A DNA stretch of 22,919 nucleotides from JBFXDI01 sp050181295 (GTDB lineage Bacteria > Pseudomonadota > Alphaproteobacteria > Rhizobiales > Aestuariivirgaceae), in the NCBI GenBank assembly GCA_050181295.1, contig JBFXDI010000061.1, positions 1 through 22,919 on the forward strand, given 5' to 3'. Each line of letters starts with the position of its first letter. The stretch's first letter is position 1. The notes beneath the pieces were generated by a model. The model was not told the DNA's origin, searched no databases, and saw only the letters and a list, made by a program, of their open reading frames with translations. Position numbers and translations under genes: made by a program. Below, piece by piece: positions 7,712-14,942 of the stretch.

Positions 7712-8137
7712 ATGAAAATCGAGACGACTTTCAACCCGGCGGAGCAAGATCGGAAACAGCTGAAAGAGAGCTTTCGGCTGTACGACCTGTCGATTATTCC
7801 AAACCTTCCGTCCGAAGACGAAGAGCAGCTGGTGGCGGTGTATCTGCGGCGCGATGACGGGACGCTCGGCGGGGGAGTAGAAGCGAATATTTACTGGGAC
7901 GGCGTGGAAATCGAGATTCTATGGGTGTCCGAAGAATTGCGTGGCGCGGGGTTCGGCACTCGATTGATGCAAGAGGTGGAAAAGCAGGCGAAGGAGAAGG
8001 GGGCCGGTATCGCTTTTCTGAAAACAGGCGAGGCGCGAGAATTCTACGAGAGTCTCGGGTATGAAGTGTACGGGATTTTGGAAGACCGCCCGATCGGTAC
8101 GAAGCTCTATCACATGAAGAAGCGCCTGCGAAAATAG
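7712..8137 (+). CDS. GNAT family N-acetyltransferase
   Basis: Predicted cytoplasmic acetyl-CoA-dependent acetyltransferase of 141 residues; substrate unknown. The acetyl-CoA-binding motif A is clear: ILWVSEELRGAGFGTRLMQEVEKQA, with the R/Q-x-x-G-x-G/A core as RGAGFG at 77-82. The later GEAREFYESLGYEVYGIL is the usual GNAT motif B region. The protein is acidic and charged and lacks a signal peptide. Base composition differs from the neighbours: AAA, GAA, ATT, TTT and TAT codons are frequent and GC is visibly lower, suggesting recent acquisition. It stands alone, ending 34 bases from the convergent histidine kinase gene. The start ATG at 7712 has only a weak ribosome-binding site. Confidence 0.88.
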   Translation: MKIETTFNPAEQDRKQLKESFRLYDLSIIPNLPSEDEEQLVAVYLRRDDGTLGGGVEANIYWDGVEIEILWVSEELRGAGFGTRLMQEVEKQAKEKGAGIAFLKTGEAREFYESLGYEVYGILEDRPIGTKLYHMKKRLRK

Positions 8138-8171
8138 CGTCGTTTCGCCGCCAGATTTAGGGGTCCACTCC

Positions 8172-10064
8172 CTAGTTCGAGAAGCGGTCAACCGGGGCTG
8201 TTACACGCACGAGGAGGCCGTCGCCCGGCCACGTGCGCTCGATGGTGCCGCCGAGCTGGCCCGTGACGGCCCGGTCCGCCATCTGCGACCCGAAGCCCCG
8301 GCGATCGGGCGGGCCGATGATCTCCGGCCCGCCGCTCTCCCGCCAGGTGAGCTCATAGGTGTCGCCGTTGCGCGTTCCGGCGATGGCCACATGCCCATTC
8401 TCGGTCGCGAGCGAGCCGTATTTGAGGGCGTTGGTGGCGAACTCATGCACTATGAGGGCGAGGGCAGTCGCCGCGCCCGAGCCCACGGGCAGATCCTCGC
8501 CCGTGATCGTGAAGCGCTCGCGCTGCGACTGGCCGTAGGGCTCGAGCAGCGCCCGGATGAGCCCGTGCAGCGTCTGCTCGAGGCGCGCGGGCTCGCCCTC
8601 GCCCGACGGCCGCACATAGTCGTGAGCCCGCGACAGGGAGGCGAGGCGGCCACGCAGCGCGGCTGAGAAATCCGCGGCCTCCGGATAGTCGCGGGCGGAG
8701 AGCGAGATGAGGCCGCTGGTGAGGGCGAAGATGTTCTTGATGCGGTGATTGAGCTCGCGCGACACGAGGATGCGCGCTTCCTCCGCCTCCTTGCGCTCCG
8801 AGATGTCGACGACGACACCCGTCAGCTTGACGGCGCGCCCGGACTCGACGCGGCTGATGCGCCCGACGGCCGTCATCCAGCGGAAGGAGCCGTCGGCCTT
8901 CGGCACGCGGTAGTCGACGCGCAGGCGCGCCCGCTCGCGCAGCGCCGCCAGCACCTTCTCGCGCACATGGCCGCGATCCTCCGGATGCACGAGGTCGAGA
9001 TAGAGATCCGGATCGGCGCCCTCTTCGGCGAGTTCGGGCGCGATGCCGTAGAGCCTTGCGAAGCGGGCATCGCCATGGATGCGGTTTGCCTCCACATCCC
9101 AGGCCCAGGTTCCCACGACGCGCGAGGCGTCGAGAGCCTCCTCCAGCCGCTCCTCGCTCTCCTTGAGGCGCAGGTCGACGTCGAGCGCCTCCGTGATGTC
9201 CGTGTTGGTGCCGAACCAGCGGAAGATCCGTCCTGTCTCGTCGCGAAACGGCATCGCGCGCGTCAGGAACCATCTGTAGTCGCCATGGCGGGATCTTAAG
9301 GGGAACGTGTGCTCCCAGGGAGAACCGGTCTCAAGGGCCCTGGACAGCCCCTCGCCGACGTCGGCGGCATGGTCGGGATGGATGAGGTCGCGCCATTTCT
9401 GGCCCAGCACCGCGTCCGGCGTGGTGCCCGTGAAGTCATACCAGCGCCTGTTGAACCAGAAGATGCGGCCGCCCGGATCGGCCATCCAGGTGAGCTGCGA
9501 AATGGAGTCGGCCATGATGCGGAAGCTTGTCTCGCTGTCCGCCCGGAGGCGCAGCGTGCGCCGTAGCTCGAGCTGCGTCATGACCTGCTGCGCCAGGGTG
9601 TGCAGCGCTTGCGCCTGCACTTCGGTCAGCCCTTGGGGCCTCGGCGCATGGTCGAGCACGCACAGCGTGCCGAGCGGCAGGCCGTCCGGCGTCTCAATGA
9701 CGGCGCCCGCATAGAAACGGAAATGCGGCGGTCCGCTCACGAGGGGGTTCACGGCCGTCCTTGGATCGAGCCTCGTGTCCGGGACGACGAAGAGCCCACC
9801 CTGCTGGATGGCATGCCGGCAGATGGAGGAATCGAGCGGCGTCTCCCGCACGTCTATCCCCTCGGCCGCCTTGAACCACTGCCGGTCCTCGGCGACGAAG
9901 CTCACGAGCGCCACCGGAGCCGCGCAGACGGCGCCGGCGAGCTTCGCCATGTCCTCGAACGCCGCCTCGGGCGGGGTGTCGAGAATTCGGTAATCGTGGA
10001 GAGCTGAAAGCCTTGCCGCTTCCGACCAGCCGCTCGGAACGTCAGTCACTTGCCAATGCGCCAT
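8172..10064 (-). CDS. HWE-family sensor histidine kinase (GAF-PAS-PAS)
   Basis: Predicted soluble sensor kinase, 630 residues from the ATG at 10064. Domains in order are GAF (about 15-165, RILDTPPEAAFEDMAKLAG and VSFVAEDRQWFKAAEG), PAS (about 180-300), PAS with PAC (about 310-430), and an HWE-type dimerisation/ATPase unit (about 435-630). The phospho-acceptor is H440 in RELNHRIKNIFAL, the N-box is HEFATNALKYGSL, and TWRESGGP carries the W-x-E feature of the family. No membrane segments are seen, so it probably senses a cytoplasmic ligand or light/redox cofactor. The first PAS (FWFNRRWYDFTGTTP) lacks the NCRFLQ motif of LOV domains. No response regulator gene is adjacent, so it is an orphan. 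A start at 10106 would add 14 Arg-rich residues. Confidence 0.9.
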   Translation of the reverse strand: MAHWQVTDVPSGWSEAARLSALHDYRILDTPPEAAFEDMAKLAGAVCAAPVALVSFVAEDRQWFKAAEGIDVRETPLDSSICRHAIQQGGLFVVPDTRLDPRTAVNPLVSGPPHFRFYAGAVIETPDGLPLGTLCVLDHAPRPQGLTEVQAQALHTLAQQVMTQLELRRTLRLRADSETSFRIMADSISQLTWMADPGGRIFWFNRRWYDFTGTTPDAVLGQKWRDLIHPDHAADVGEGLSRALETGSPWEHTFPLRSRHGDYRWFLTRAMPFRDETGRIFRWFGTNTDITEALDVDLRLKESEERLEEALDASRVVGTWAWDVEANRIHGDARFARLYGIAPELAEEGADPDLYLDLVHPEDRGHVREKVLAALRERARLRVDYRVPKADGSFRWMTAVGRISRVESGRAVKLTGVVVDISERKEAEEARILVSRELNHRIKNIFALTSGLISLSARDYPEAADFSAALRGRLASLSRAHDYVRPSGEGEPARLEQTLHGLIRALLEPYGQSQRERFTITGEDLPVGSGAATALALIVHEFATNALKYGSLATENGHVAIAGTRNGDTYELTWRESGGPEIIGPPDRRGFGSQMADRAVTGQLGGTIERTWPGDGLLVRVTAPVDRFSN

Positions 10065-10179
10065 GGACAGAACGCTTTCCCGCCTCGAACGTGCCTCCCG
10101 CAGCATCGCAGATGTCCGGGCCCATGCGGCTCCCGGCGGTGCGCCTGTCAGGATTCGGGTTTAACGGCAGCAAAAGAAA

Positions 10180-10201
10180 AAGCAAGGCCGAAGCCTTGCT
10201 T
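10180..10201 (-). terminator. Strong rho-independent terminator (leftward)
   Basis: Read on the minus strand, AAGCAAGGC-TTCG-GCCTTGCTT forms a perfect nine-pair stem closed by a UUCG tetraloop and is followed at once by a T-rich run (TTTCTTTTG). This is a classic intrinsic terminator. Its T-run lies on the minus strand only, so it ends leftward transcription arriving from about 10350-10205. It lies upstream of the leftward kinase gene, so it insulates that gene from the small unit rather than ending it. Confidence 0.85.
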
Positions 10202-10205
10202 GTTT

Positions 10206-10227
10206 GAGTAACGTAGCGTCGCTACTC
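10206..10227 (-). other. Second hairpin in the small leftward unit
   Basis: On the minus strand GAGTA and TACTC flank a TAGCGACGCTA core, itself an inverted repeat, giving a compact hairpin just upstream of the terminator. With the terminator stem it would give a transcript 3' end with two consecutive hairpins, as often seen in small RNAs. No direct evidence of function is available. Confidence 0.4.
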
Positions 10228-10240
10228 GCTGCCGCCCTTT

Positions 10241-10339
10241 TTAGGGCTTGCGGGCGGGCTGCTGCCTATAGGCGCGCCAAGCGACCAGCACCTCCCCAGA
10301 CTCGGGACCGTATCCGGATCGAAGCTCCGGCCGCTCCAT
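10241..10339 (-). CDS. Candidate 32-residue small protein
   Basis: An ATG at 10339 (minus strand) opens 32 codons ending in TAA at 10243-10241. The peptide starts MERPELRSGYGPESG, continues EVLVAWRAYR and ends with basic ARKP. It has a plausible amphipathic middle and GC-rich third positions like real genes here. The stop lies about 40 bases before a strong intrinsic terminator on the same strand, which argues that something is transcribed here. Against it, no good ribosome-binding site precedes the ATG, and an overlapping frame (ATG at 10344, 39 codons, ending 10222) is also open. The unit may instead be a noncoding small RNA. I do not recognise the peptide. Confidence 0.4.
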   Translation of the reverse strand: MERPELRSGYGPESGEVLVAWRAYRQQPARKP

Positions 10340-10349
10340 CTCATTGAGA

Positions 10350-10378
10350 CGACACTAGCATATCGGCAAGGCCTGTCG
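10350..10378 (-). promoter_or_regulatory. Possible promoter of the small leftward unit
   Basis: On the minus strand CTCGAC is followed after 17 bases by TAGTGT, a moderate match to the alphaproteobacterial CTTGAC-N17-CTATAT consensus. An alternative -10, TATGCT, overlaps the spacer. Transcription would begin a few bases before the 32-codon frame and give an RNA of roughly 160-170 bases ending at the 10180-10201 terminator. The match is only fair. Confidence 0.35.
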
Positions 10379-10526
10379 AGTGAAACATGACAGTGGAATG
10401 GCATATTTTTGGTGGCGGCCCGGAGCATGCGATCCATCGCCGGTTGCCCGGGTCCGAGCATCTTTGTTTCCCGCATGAGATCGCGTAAGAGAGGCAGCCT
10501 GCCAGCCAGCCTCAGAGGATTTTTTC

Positions 10527-11852
10527 ATGCGGCTCAGCCAGTATTTCATGCCGATTCTGCGAGAGGCTCCGAAGGAAGCCGAGATCGTCTCGCACCGGCT
10601 CATGCTGCGCTCGGGCATGATCCGCCAGGAGAGCGCTGGCATTTATTCCTGGTTGCCGCTCGGCTTCAAGGTGCTCAAGAAAATCGAGCAGATCGTTCGC
10701 GAGGAGCAGAACCGCTCGGGCGCCATCGAGGTGCTGATGCCGACCATCCAGTCGGCCGATCTCTGGCGGAAATCCGGCCGTTACGACGACTACGGCAAGG
10801 AGATGCTGCGCATCAAGGATCGGCACGAGCGCGACATGCTCTACGGCCCGACGAATGAGGAGATGATCACCGACATTGTCCGGTCGGGCGTGCAATCCTA
10901 CAAGGATCTGCCGCGGAACCTCTACCATATCCAGTGGAAATTCCGCGACGAGGTGCGCCCGCGCTTCGGGATCATGCGCGGGCGCGAGTTCCTGATGAAG
11001 GATGCCTATTCCTTCGACCTCTCCTACGAGGCGGCCAGACACTCCTACAACAAGATGTTCGTCGCCTACTTGAGAACCTTCGCCCGGATGGGGCTGAAGG
11101 CCATACCCATGAGCGCCGACACGGGGCCGATCGGAGGCGACTTGAGCCACGAGTTCCTCATCCTCGCCGACACCGGCGAGAGCGCCGTCTATTTCGACCG
11201 CGACTTCTACGACATGGACTGGACGGCCATGGAAATCGATTTCGACGACGTGGAGAAGGTGGCGGCCCTGGTCAACGATTTCACGGCCAAGTACGCGGCC
11301 TCCGACGAGAAGCACGATCCGGCGGAATTCGAGCGTCAGGTGCCCGAGGCGCGCCGCCTCAACGGTCGCGGCATCGAGGTCGGCCATATCTTCCATTTCG
11401 GCGCCAAGTATTCGAAGCCGCTGGGCTGCGTGGTGCAGGGGCCGGACGGCCAGCCGATCACCATCCAGTCGGGCTCCTACGGCATCGGGGTGTCGCGGCT
11501 TCCCGCCGCCATCATCGAGGCGAGCCACGACGAGGCCGGCATCATCTGGCCCGAGCCCGTGGCGCCCTTTAAGGTGGGGCTCATCAACATCAAGTCCGGC
11601 GATCCGGAGACCGATGCCGCCTGCGACCGGATCTATCGTGCGCTGGAAGCAAAGGGCGTCGAGGTGCTCTATGACGACCGCGACGACCGCCCGGGCGCGA
11701 AATATGCCGTCATGGACCTCGTCGGCATACCGTGGCAGGTGATCATCGGTCCGCGCGGGCTGAAGGACGGCGAGGCGGAGATCAAGAACCGGCGCACCGG
11801 CGAGCGCGAGAAGATGCCGCTCGACCGCGTGGTAGAACGGTTCGGGAGCTGA
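10527..11852 (+). CDS. proS: Prolyl-tRNA synthetase (short alphaproteobacterial type)
   Basis: Class II aminoacyl-tRNA synthetase charging tRNA-Pro with proline. At 441 residues it is the short form lacking the large editing insertion found in the E. coli enzyme (about 570 residues). It begins MRLSQYFMPILREAPKEAEIVSHRLMLRSGMIRQESAGIY, as ProRS does. Motif 2 lies at about 139-160 (FRDEVRPRFGIMRGREFLMKDAYSF) and motif 3 near 316-325 (GSYGIGVSRL). The C-terminal anticodon-binding domain follows (about 345-441, with YDDRDDRPGAKYAVMDLVGIPWQVIIG). Without the insertion, correction of Ala-tRNA-Pro would be expected from a separate ProXp-ala-type enzyme (family knowledge). AGAGGA about seven bases before the ATG is a good ribosome-binding site. 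lolC/E follows 12 bases later. Confidence 0.95.
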   Translation: MRLSQYFMPILREAPKEAEIVSHRLMLRSGMIRQESAGIYSWLPLGFKVLKKIEQIVREEQNRSGAIEVLMPTIQSADLWRKSGRYDDYGKEMLRIKDRHERDMLYGPTNEEMITDIVRSGVQSYKDLPRNLYHIQWKFRDEVRPRFGIMRGREFLMKDAYSFDLSYEAARHSYNKMFVAYLRTFARMGLKAIPMSADTGPIGGDLSHEFLILADTGESAVYFDRDFYDMDWTAMEIDFDDVEKVAALVNDFTAKYAASDEKHDPAEFERQVPEARRLNGRGIEVGHIFHFGAKYSKPLGCVVQGPDGQPITIQSGSYGIGVSRLPAAIIEASHDEAGIIWPEPVAPFKVGLINIKSGDPETDAACDRIYRALEAKGVEVLYDDRDDRPGAKYAVMDLVGIPWQVIIGPRGLKDGEAEIKNRRTGEREKMPLDRVVERFGS

Positions 11853-11864
11853 CAGGGGCGTGAG

Positions 11865-13139
11865 GTGACAGCCGCCGTGGGGGATACGCGGCCGTTTTCG
11901 GCCTTCGAGCGCATGGTGGCCTTCCGCTATCTGAGGGCGCGCCGGCGCGAGGGCTTCATCTCGGTCATCGCGGGCTTCTCCTTCGTCGGCATCATGCTGG
12001 GCGTCGCGACGCTGATCATCGTCATGGCCGTGATGAACGGCTTCCGCGCGGAACTCCTGAGCAAGGTGCTGGGCTTCAACGGCCACATCATGGCCTATTC
12101 CAACAAGTCTGAGCAGTTGCCGGATTTCCAGTCCGTAACGCAGCAGATCCTGGCCGTCCCGGGCGTGACGAAGGCCATGCCCTTCATCGAGGCGCAGGCC
12201 ATGGCGAGCTCCGCCCGCGCCGCCACGGGCGCGCTGGTGCGTGGCATCCGGGAGGCGGACCTCAAGTCGCTCACGAGCGTCAACAACGACAAGCTGCGCG
12301 GCACCCTCGACGGCTTCGACCAGTCGGACGGCGTCGCCATCGGCTACCGGCTTGCCTGGAAGCACGGCCTGGGGCTCGGGGACCAGCTCACCATCATTTC
12401 TCCAGAGGGCCCCGCCACCATCATGGGCACCGCGCCCCGCATCCGCTCCTTCCCGATCGTGGCGGTGTTCGAGATCGGCATGTCGGAATACGACCAGAGC
12501 GTGGTCTACATGCCGCTTCCCGACGCGCAAGAATATTTCGTAGTGGAGGACGGGGTGACCGGCATCGAGATCATGGTCGACAACCCGGACAAGGTCGACG
12601 CCTATGTCAGAACGCTCACCGACAAGACCGGCACCGGCGTCCAGTACGTCACCTGGCAGCGCTCCAACGAGACCTTCTTCAACGCGCTGCAGGTCGAGCG
12701 CAACGTGATGTTCCTGATCCTCACCCTCATCATCCTGGTGGCGGCGCTCAACATCGTCTCCGGCCTTATCATGCTGGTGAAGGACAAGGGCCGCGACATC
12801 GCCATCCTGCGCACCATGGGGGCCACCAAGGGCGCCGTGCAGCGCATCTTCTTCATGACCGGCGCCGCCATCGGCATCACGGGCACCGCCGCGGGCATCC
12901 TGCTTGGCGTCATCGTCTGCCTGAATGTGGAGCGCATCCGCCAGTTCCTGTCCTGGGTGACGGGGACCGAGCTCTTCTCGCCCGAGCTCTACTACCTCTC
13001 ACAGCTTCCGGCCGACCTCGACTGGGGCCAGACCATCTCGGTGGCGCTCATGTCGCTGGCGCTGTCCTTCCTGGCGACCCTCTATCCCTCGCTTCGCGCC
13101 GCGAAGCTCGATCCCGTCGAAGCTCTGCGCTACGAATGA
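11865..13139 (+). CDS. lolC: Lipoprotein-releasing ABC transporter permease (LolC/E family)
   Basis: Inner-membrane permease of the Lol system, which with LolD extracts outer-membrane lipoproteins and passes them to LolA. The 424 residues have an N-terminal membrane helix (about 25-55, VIAGFSFVGIMLGVATLIIVMAVMNGFR), a periplasmic core (about 56-275) and three C-terminal helices of the FtsX-like permease domain (about 280-420) ending VEALRYE. Only one LolC/E-type gene is present, so it probably works as a homodimer or LolF-like permease, as in many alphaproteobacteria. It uses a GTG start. The stop overlaps the lolD ATG (ATGA), indicating coupled translation. Confidence 0.93.
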   Translation: MTAAVGDTRPFSAFERMVAFRYLRARRREGFISVIAGFSFVGIMLGVATLIIVMAVMNGFRAELLSKVLGFNGHIMAYSNKSEQLPDFQSVTQQILAVPGVTKAMPFIEAQAMASSARAATGALVRGIREADLKSLTSVNNDKLRGTLDGFDQSDGVAIGYRLAWKHGLGLGDQLTIISPEGPATIMGTAPRIRSFPIVAVFEIGMSEYDQSVVYMPLPDAQEYFVVEDGVTGIEIMVDNPDKVDAYVRTLTDKTGTGVQYVTWQRSNETFFNALQVERNVMFLILTLIILVAALNIVSGLIMLVKDKGRDIAILRTMGATKGAVQRIFFMTGAAIGITGTAAGILLGVIVCLNVERIRQFLSWVTGTELFSPELYYLSQLPADLDWGQTISVALMSLALSFLATLYPSLRAAKLDPVEALRYE

Positions 13140-13843
13140 GCGCCCCCGTCTCGCATGCCTCTCTCGCGGCGCTGGAGCTCAGGAACGTGGCCAGATCCTA
13201 CAGCCAGGGCGAAACCCGGCTCGAGATCTTCACCAACGTCAATCTCTCCCTGCGCGCGGGCGAGATCACGGCGCTCGTCGGCCAGTCGGGCGCCGGAAAA
13301 TCCTCGCTCCTTCATATCGCCGGCCTGCTCGAGGCCCCGACTTCCGGCGAGGTCGCCATCGCCGGGCGCGACTGCACCGGCCTCGACGACCTGTCGCGCA
13401 CCCGCATCCGGCGGCTGGCGATCGGCTTCGTCTACCAGTTCCACCACCTCCTGCCGGAGTTCTCCGCGCTGGAGAATGTCGTCATCCCGCAGCTCATCGG
13501 AGGGGCCGAGCGCGCGGCCGCTGAGGGCCGTGCCCGTGAGCTTCTCGTCCGCCTCGGGCTCGAGAGCCGGCTGACGCACCGTCCGGCGGAGCTTTCCGGC
13601 GGCGAGCAGCAGAGGGTGGCCATCGCCCGCGCCATCGCCAACCGGCCGCTCCTGCTCTTGGCCGACGAGCCGACCGGCAACCTCGATCCGCGCACCGCCG
13701 CCCAGGTCCATTCGGAGTTTCTGCACCTCATCCGCGACGAGGGGCTCGCGGCCTTGATCGCCACCCACAATCTCGAGCTCGCGCGCCGCATGCACAGGGT
13801 GCTGCGGCTGGAGCAGGGGCTCCTCGTGGAGGAGCGGCGATGA
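13136..13843 (+). CDS. lolD: Lipoprotein-releasing ABC transporter ATP-binding protein
   Basis: ATPase of the Lol lipoprotein-release complex at the cytoplasmic face of the inner membrane. The 235 residues contain Walker A GQSGAGKSS (49-57), a Q-loop in YQFHHLLPEFSALENV (the FHHLLPEF stretch is typical of LolD/MacB-type ATPases), signature LSGGEQQR, Walker B LLLLADEPTGNLD and the switch His in ATHNLELA. All ATPase motifs are intact. It overlaps lolC upstream and the deacetylase-family gene downstream by ATGA junctions, so the three are very likely one translationally coupled unit. Confidence 0.95.
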   Translation: MSAPVSHASLAALELRNVARSYSQGETRLEIFTNVNLSLRAGEITALVGQSGAGKSSLLHIAGLLEAPTSGEVAIAGRDCTGLDDLSRTRIRRLAIGFVYQFHHLLPEFSALENVVIPQLIGGAERAAAEGRARELLVRLGLESRLTHRPAELSGGEQQRVAIARAIANRPLLLLADEPTGNLDPRTAAQVHSEFLHLIRDEGLAALIATHNLELARRMHRVLRLEQGLLVEERR

Positions 13844-14889
13844 AGGCGGTGTTCAATGCGGTGCAGCTCGGCCATCGCCCGACCCGCTACCTGACCCATG
13901 GCAACCTCGTGGGCTATCCCGAGCAGCCCGAGCGGGTGCGGGCGCTCCTGGCGGGCGCGCGCAAGGCCGGGGCCGACATCCGCGCCGCCTACGCCTTCGA
14001 GGACGCCCATATCGCCTCCATCCATACCGAGCGCTACCTCACGTTCCTCGACAACGCCCATGCCGAATGGCGGGGCATAGAGGGCTCGAACCTCGAGCTC
14101 ATGCCGAGCGTGCGGCCAGTCGAGCCGCTCGCCCACTATCCGGAAAGCATCCTCGGGCAGGCGGGCTGGCACCTCATGGATTTCGCCTGCCCGATCCTCG
14201 AGGACACGGTCCGGGTCGCGAAGGCGTCCGTGATGACGGCGCTCACGGCGGCCCAGCTCGTCGCCGACGGGGAGCCCGTGGCCTATGCCCTGTGCCGGCC
14301 GCCCGGCCACCACGCCTATGCGGATCGCGCCAGCGGCTTCTGCTACCTCAACAACTCCGCGATCACCGCCCAATTCCTGCGCCGCCTGCACGAGAAGGTG
14401 GCGATCCTCGACGTCGATGTGCACCATGGCAACGGCACGCAAGCCATCTTCTATGACCGCGCCGACGTGCTGACCGTCTCGATCCACGCCGATCCGGCCA
14501 CCTTCTATCCGTTCTATTGGGGCTATGAGGAGCAGGCGGGCAGGGGAGCCGGACGCGGCTACAACATCAATCTTCCCGTGCCGGTGAGGAGCGACGACGA
14601 GATCTGGCTCGGCGCGCTTCACTACGCGCTGGAGCGCATCGCCGCCTACGGTCCGGGCGCGCTGGTCGTGGCGCTGGGCCTCGATGCGCACGAGGCCGAC
14701 CCGCTGCACGGCGGCGCCATGACGACCGCCGGCTTCGGGCGCATGGCCCAGGGGATCTCGAGCCTCGGCCTGCCGACCGTGATCGTCCAGGAGGGCGGCT
14801 ACATGACCGCCCAGTTGGGCGACAATCTTGCGAGTTTTCTCGGCGAGTTCCAGGCTTCCGGCCCGGGAGCCTTGAGGCAAGGCTGGTGA
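13840..14889 (+). CDS. Histone deacetylase / acetylpolyamine amidohydrolase family protein
   Basis: Predicted zinc-dependent amide hydrolase of 349 residues. The catalytic set is complete: general base/acid pair H157-H158 in CRPPGHHAYADR, zinc ligands D193 and H195 in LDVDVHHGNGTQ and D282 in LGLDAHEADP, and the transition-state Tyr Y321 in QEGGY. SIHADPATFYPFYWGYEEQAGRGAGRGYNINLP resembles acetylpolyamine amidohydrolases of the Mycoplana type more than classical histone deacetylases, so deacetylation of acetylated polyamines or other small acetyl-amines is the best guess; a protein-deacetylase role cannot be excluded. There is no signal peptide. The ATG overlaps the lolD stop. dnaE begins 53 bases after the stop. 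Its substrate and any link with lipoprotein export are unknown. Confidence 0.9.
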   Translation: MKAVFNAVQLGHRPTRYLTHGNLVGYPEQPERVRALLAGARKAGADIRAAYAFEDAHIASIHTERYLTFLDNAHAEWRGIEGSNLELMPSVRPVEPLAHYPESILGQAGWHLMDFACPILEDTVRVAKASVMTALTAAQLVADGEPVAYALCRPPGHHAYADRASGFCYLNNSAITAQFLRRLHEKVAILDVDVHHGNGTQAIFYDRADVLTVSIHADPATFYPFYWGYEEQAGRGAGRGYNINLPVPVRSDDEIWLGALHYALERIAAYGPGALVVALGLDAHEADPLHGGAMTTAGFGRMAQGISSLGLPTVIVQEGGYMTAQLGDNLASFLGEFQASGPGALRQGW

Positions 14890-14942
14890 CAAACGGCGTC
14901 CGCCGCTTTTGGGCTGTCGGCCATCTGCGGTAGGATCGGGCC

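Larger units (their letters stand above)
10107..10526. other. Divergent intergenic region between HWE kinase and proS
   Basis: The region holds a small leftward transcription unit (candidate promoter, a 32-codon frame, a second hairpin and a strong intrinsic terminator, all listed separately). The 10340-10526 part should contain the rightward proS promoter. I found no good match there, only a weak candidate around 10460-10490. The 10107-10178 part should carry the kinase promoter; CCTGAC in minus-strand reading near 10146-10151 is a possible -35 without a good -10. Confidence 0.5.

Noticed and set aside
10180..10201. Reading the strong hairpin as a rightward terminator
   Set aside because: In the plus direction it is followed by GTTTGAGT rather than a T-run, and no rightward gene ends nearby; the T-run is on the minus strand.
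10512..12530. Minus-strand open frame of 672 codons opposite proS and lolC
   Set aside because: It spans two well-supported genes on the other strand and shows only the biased composition of antisense frames in GC-rich DNA.
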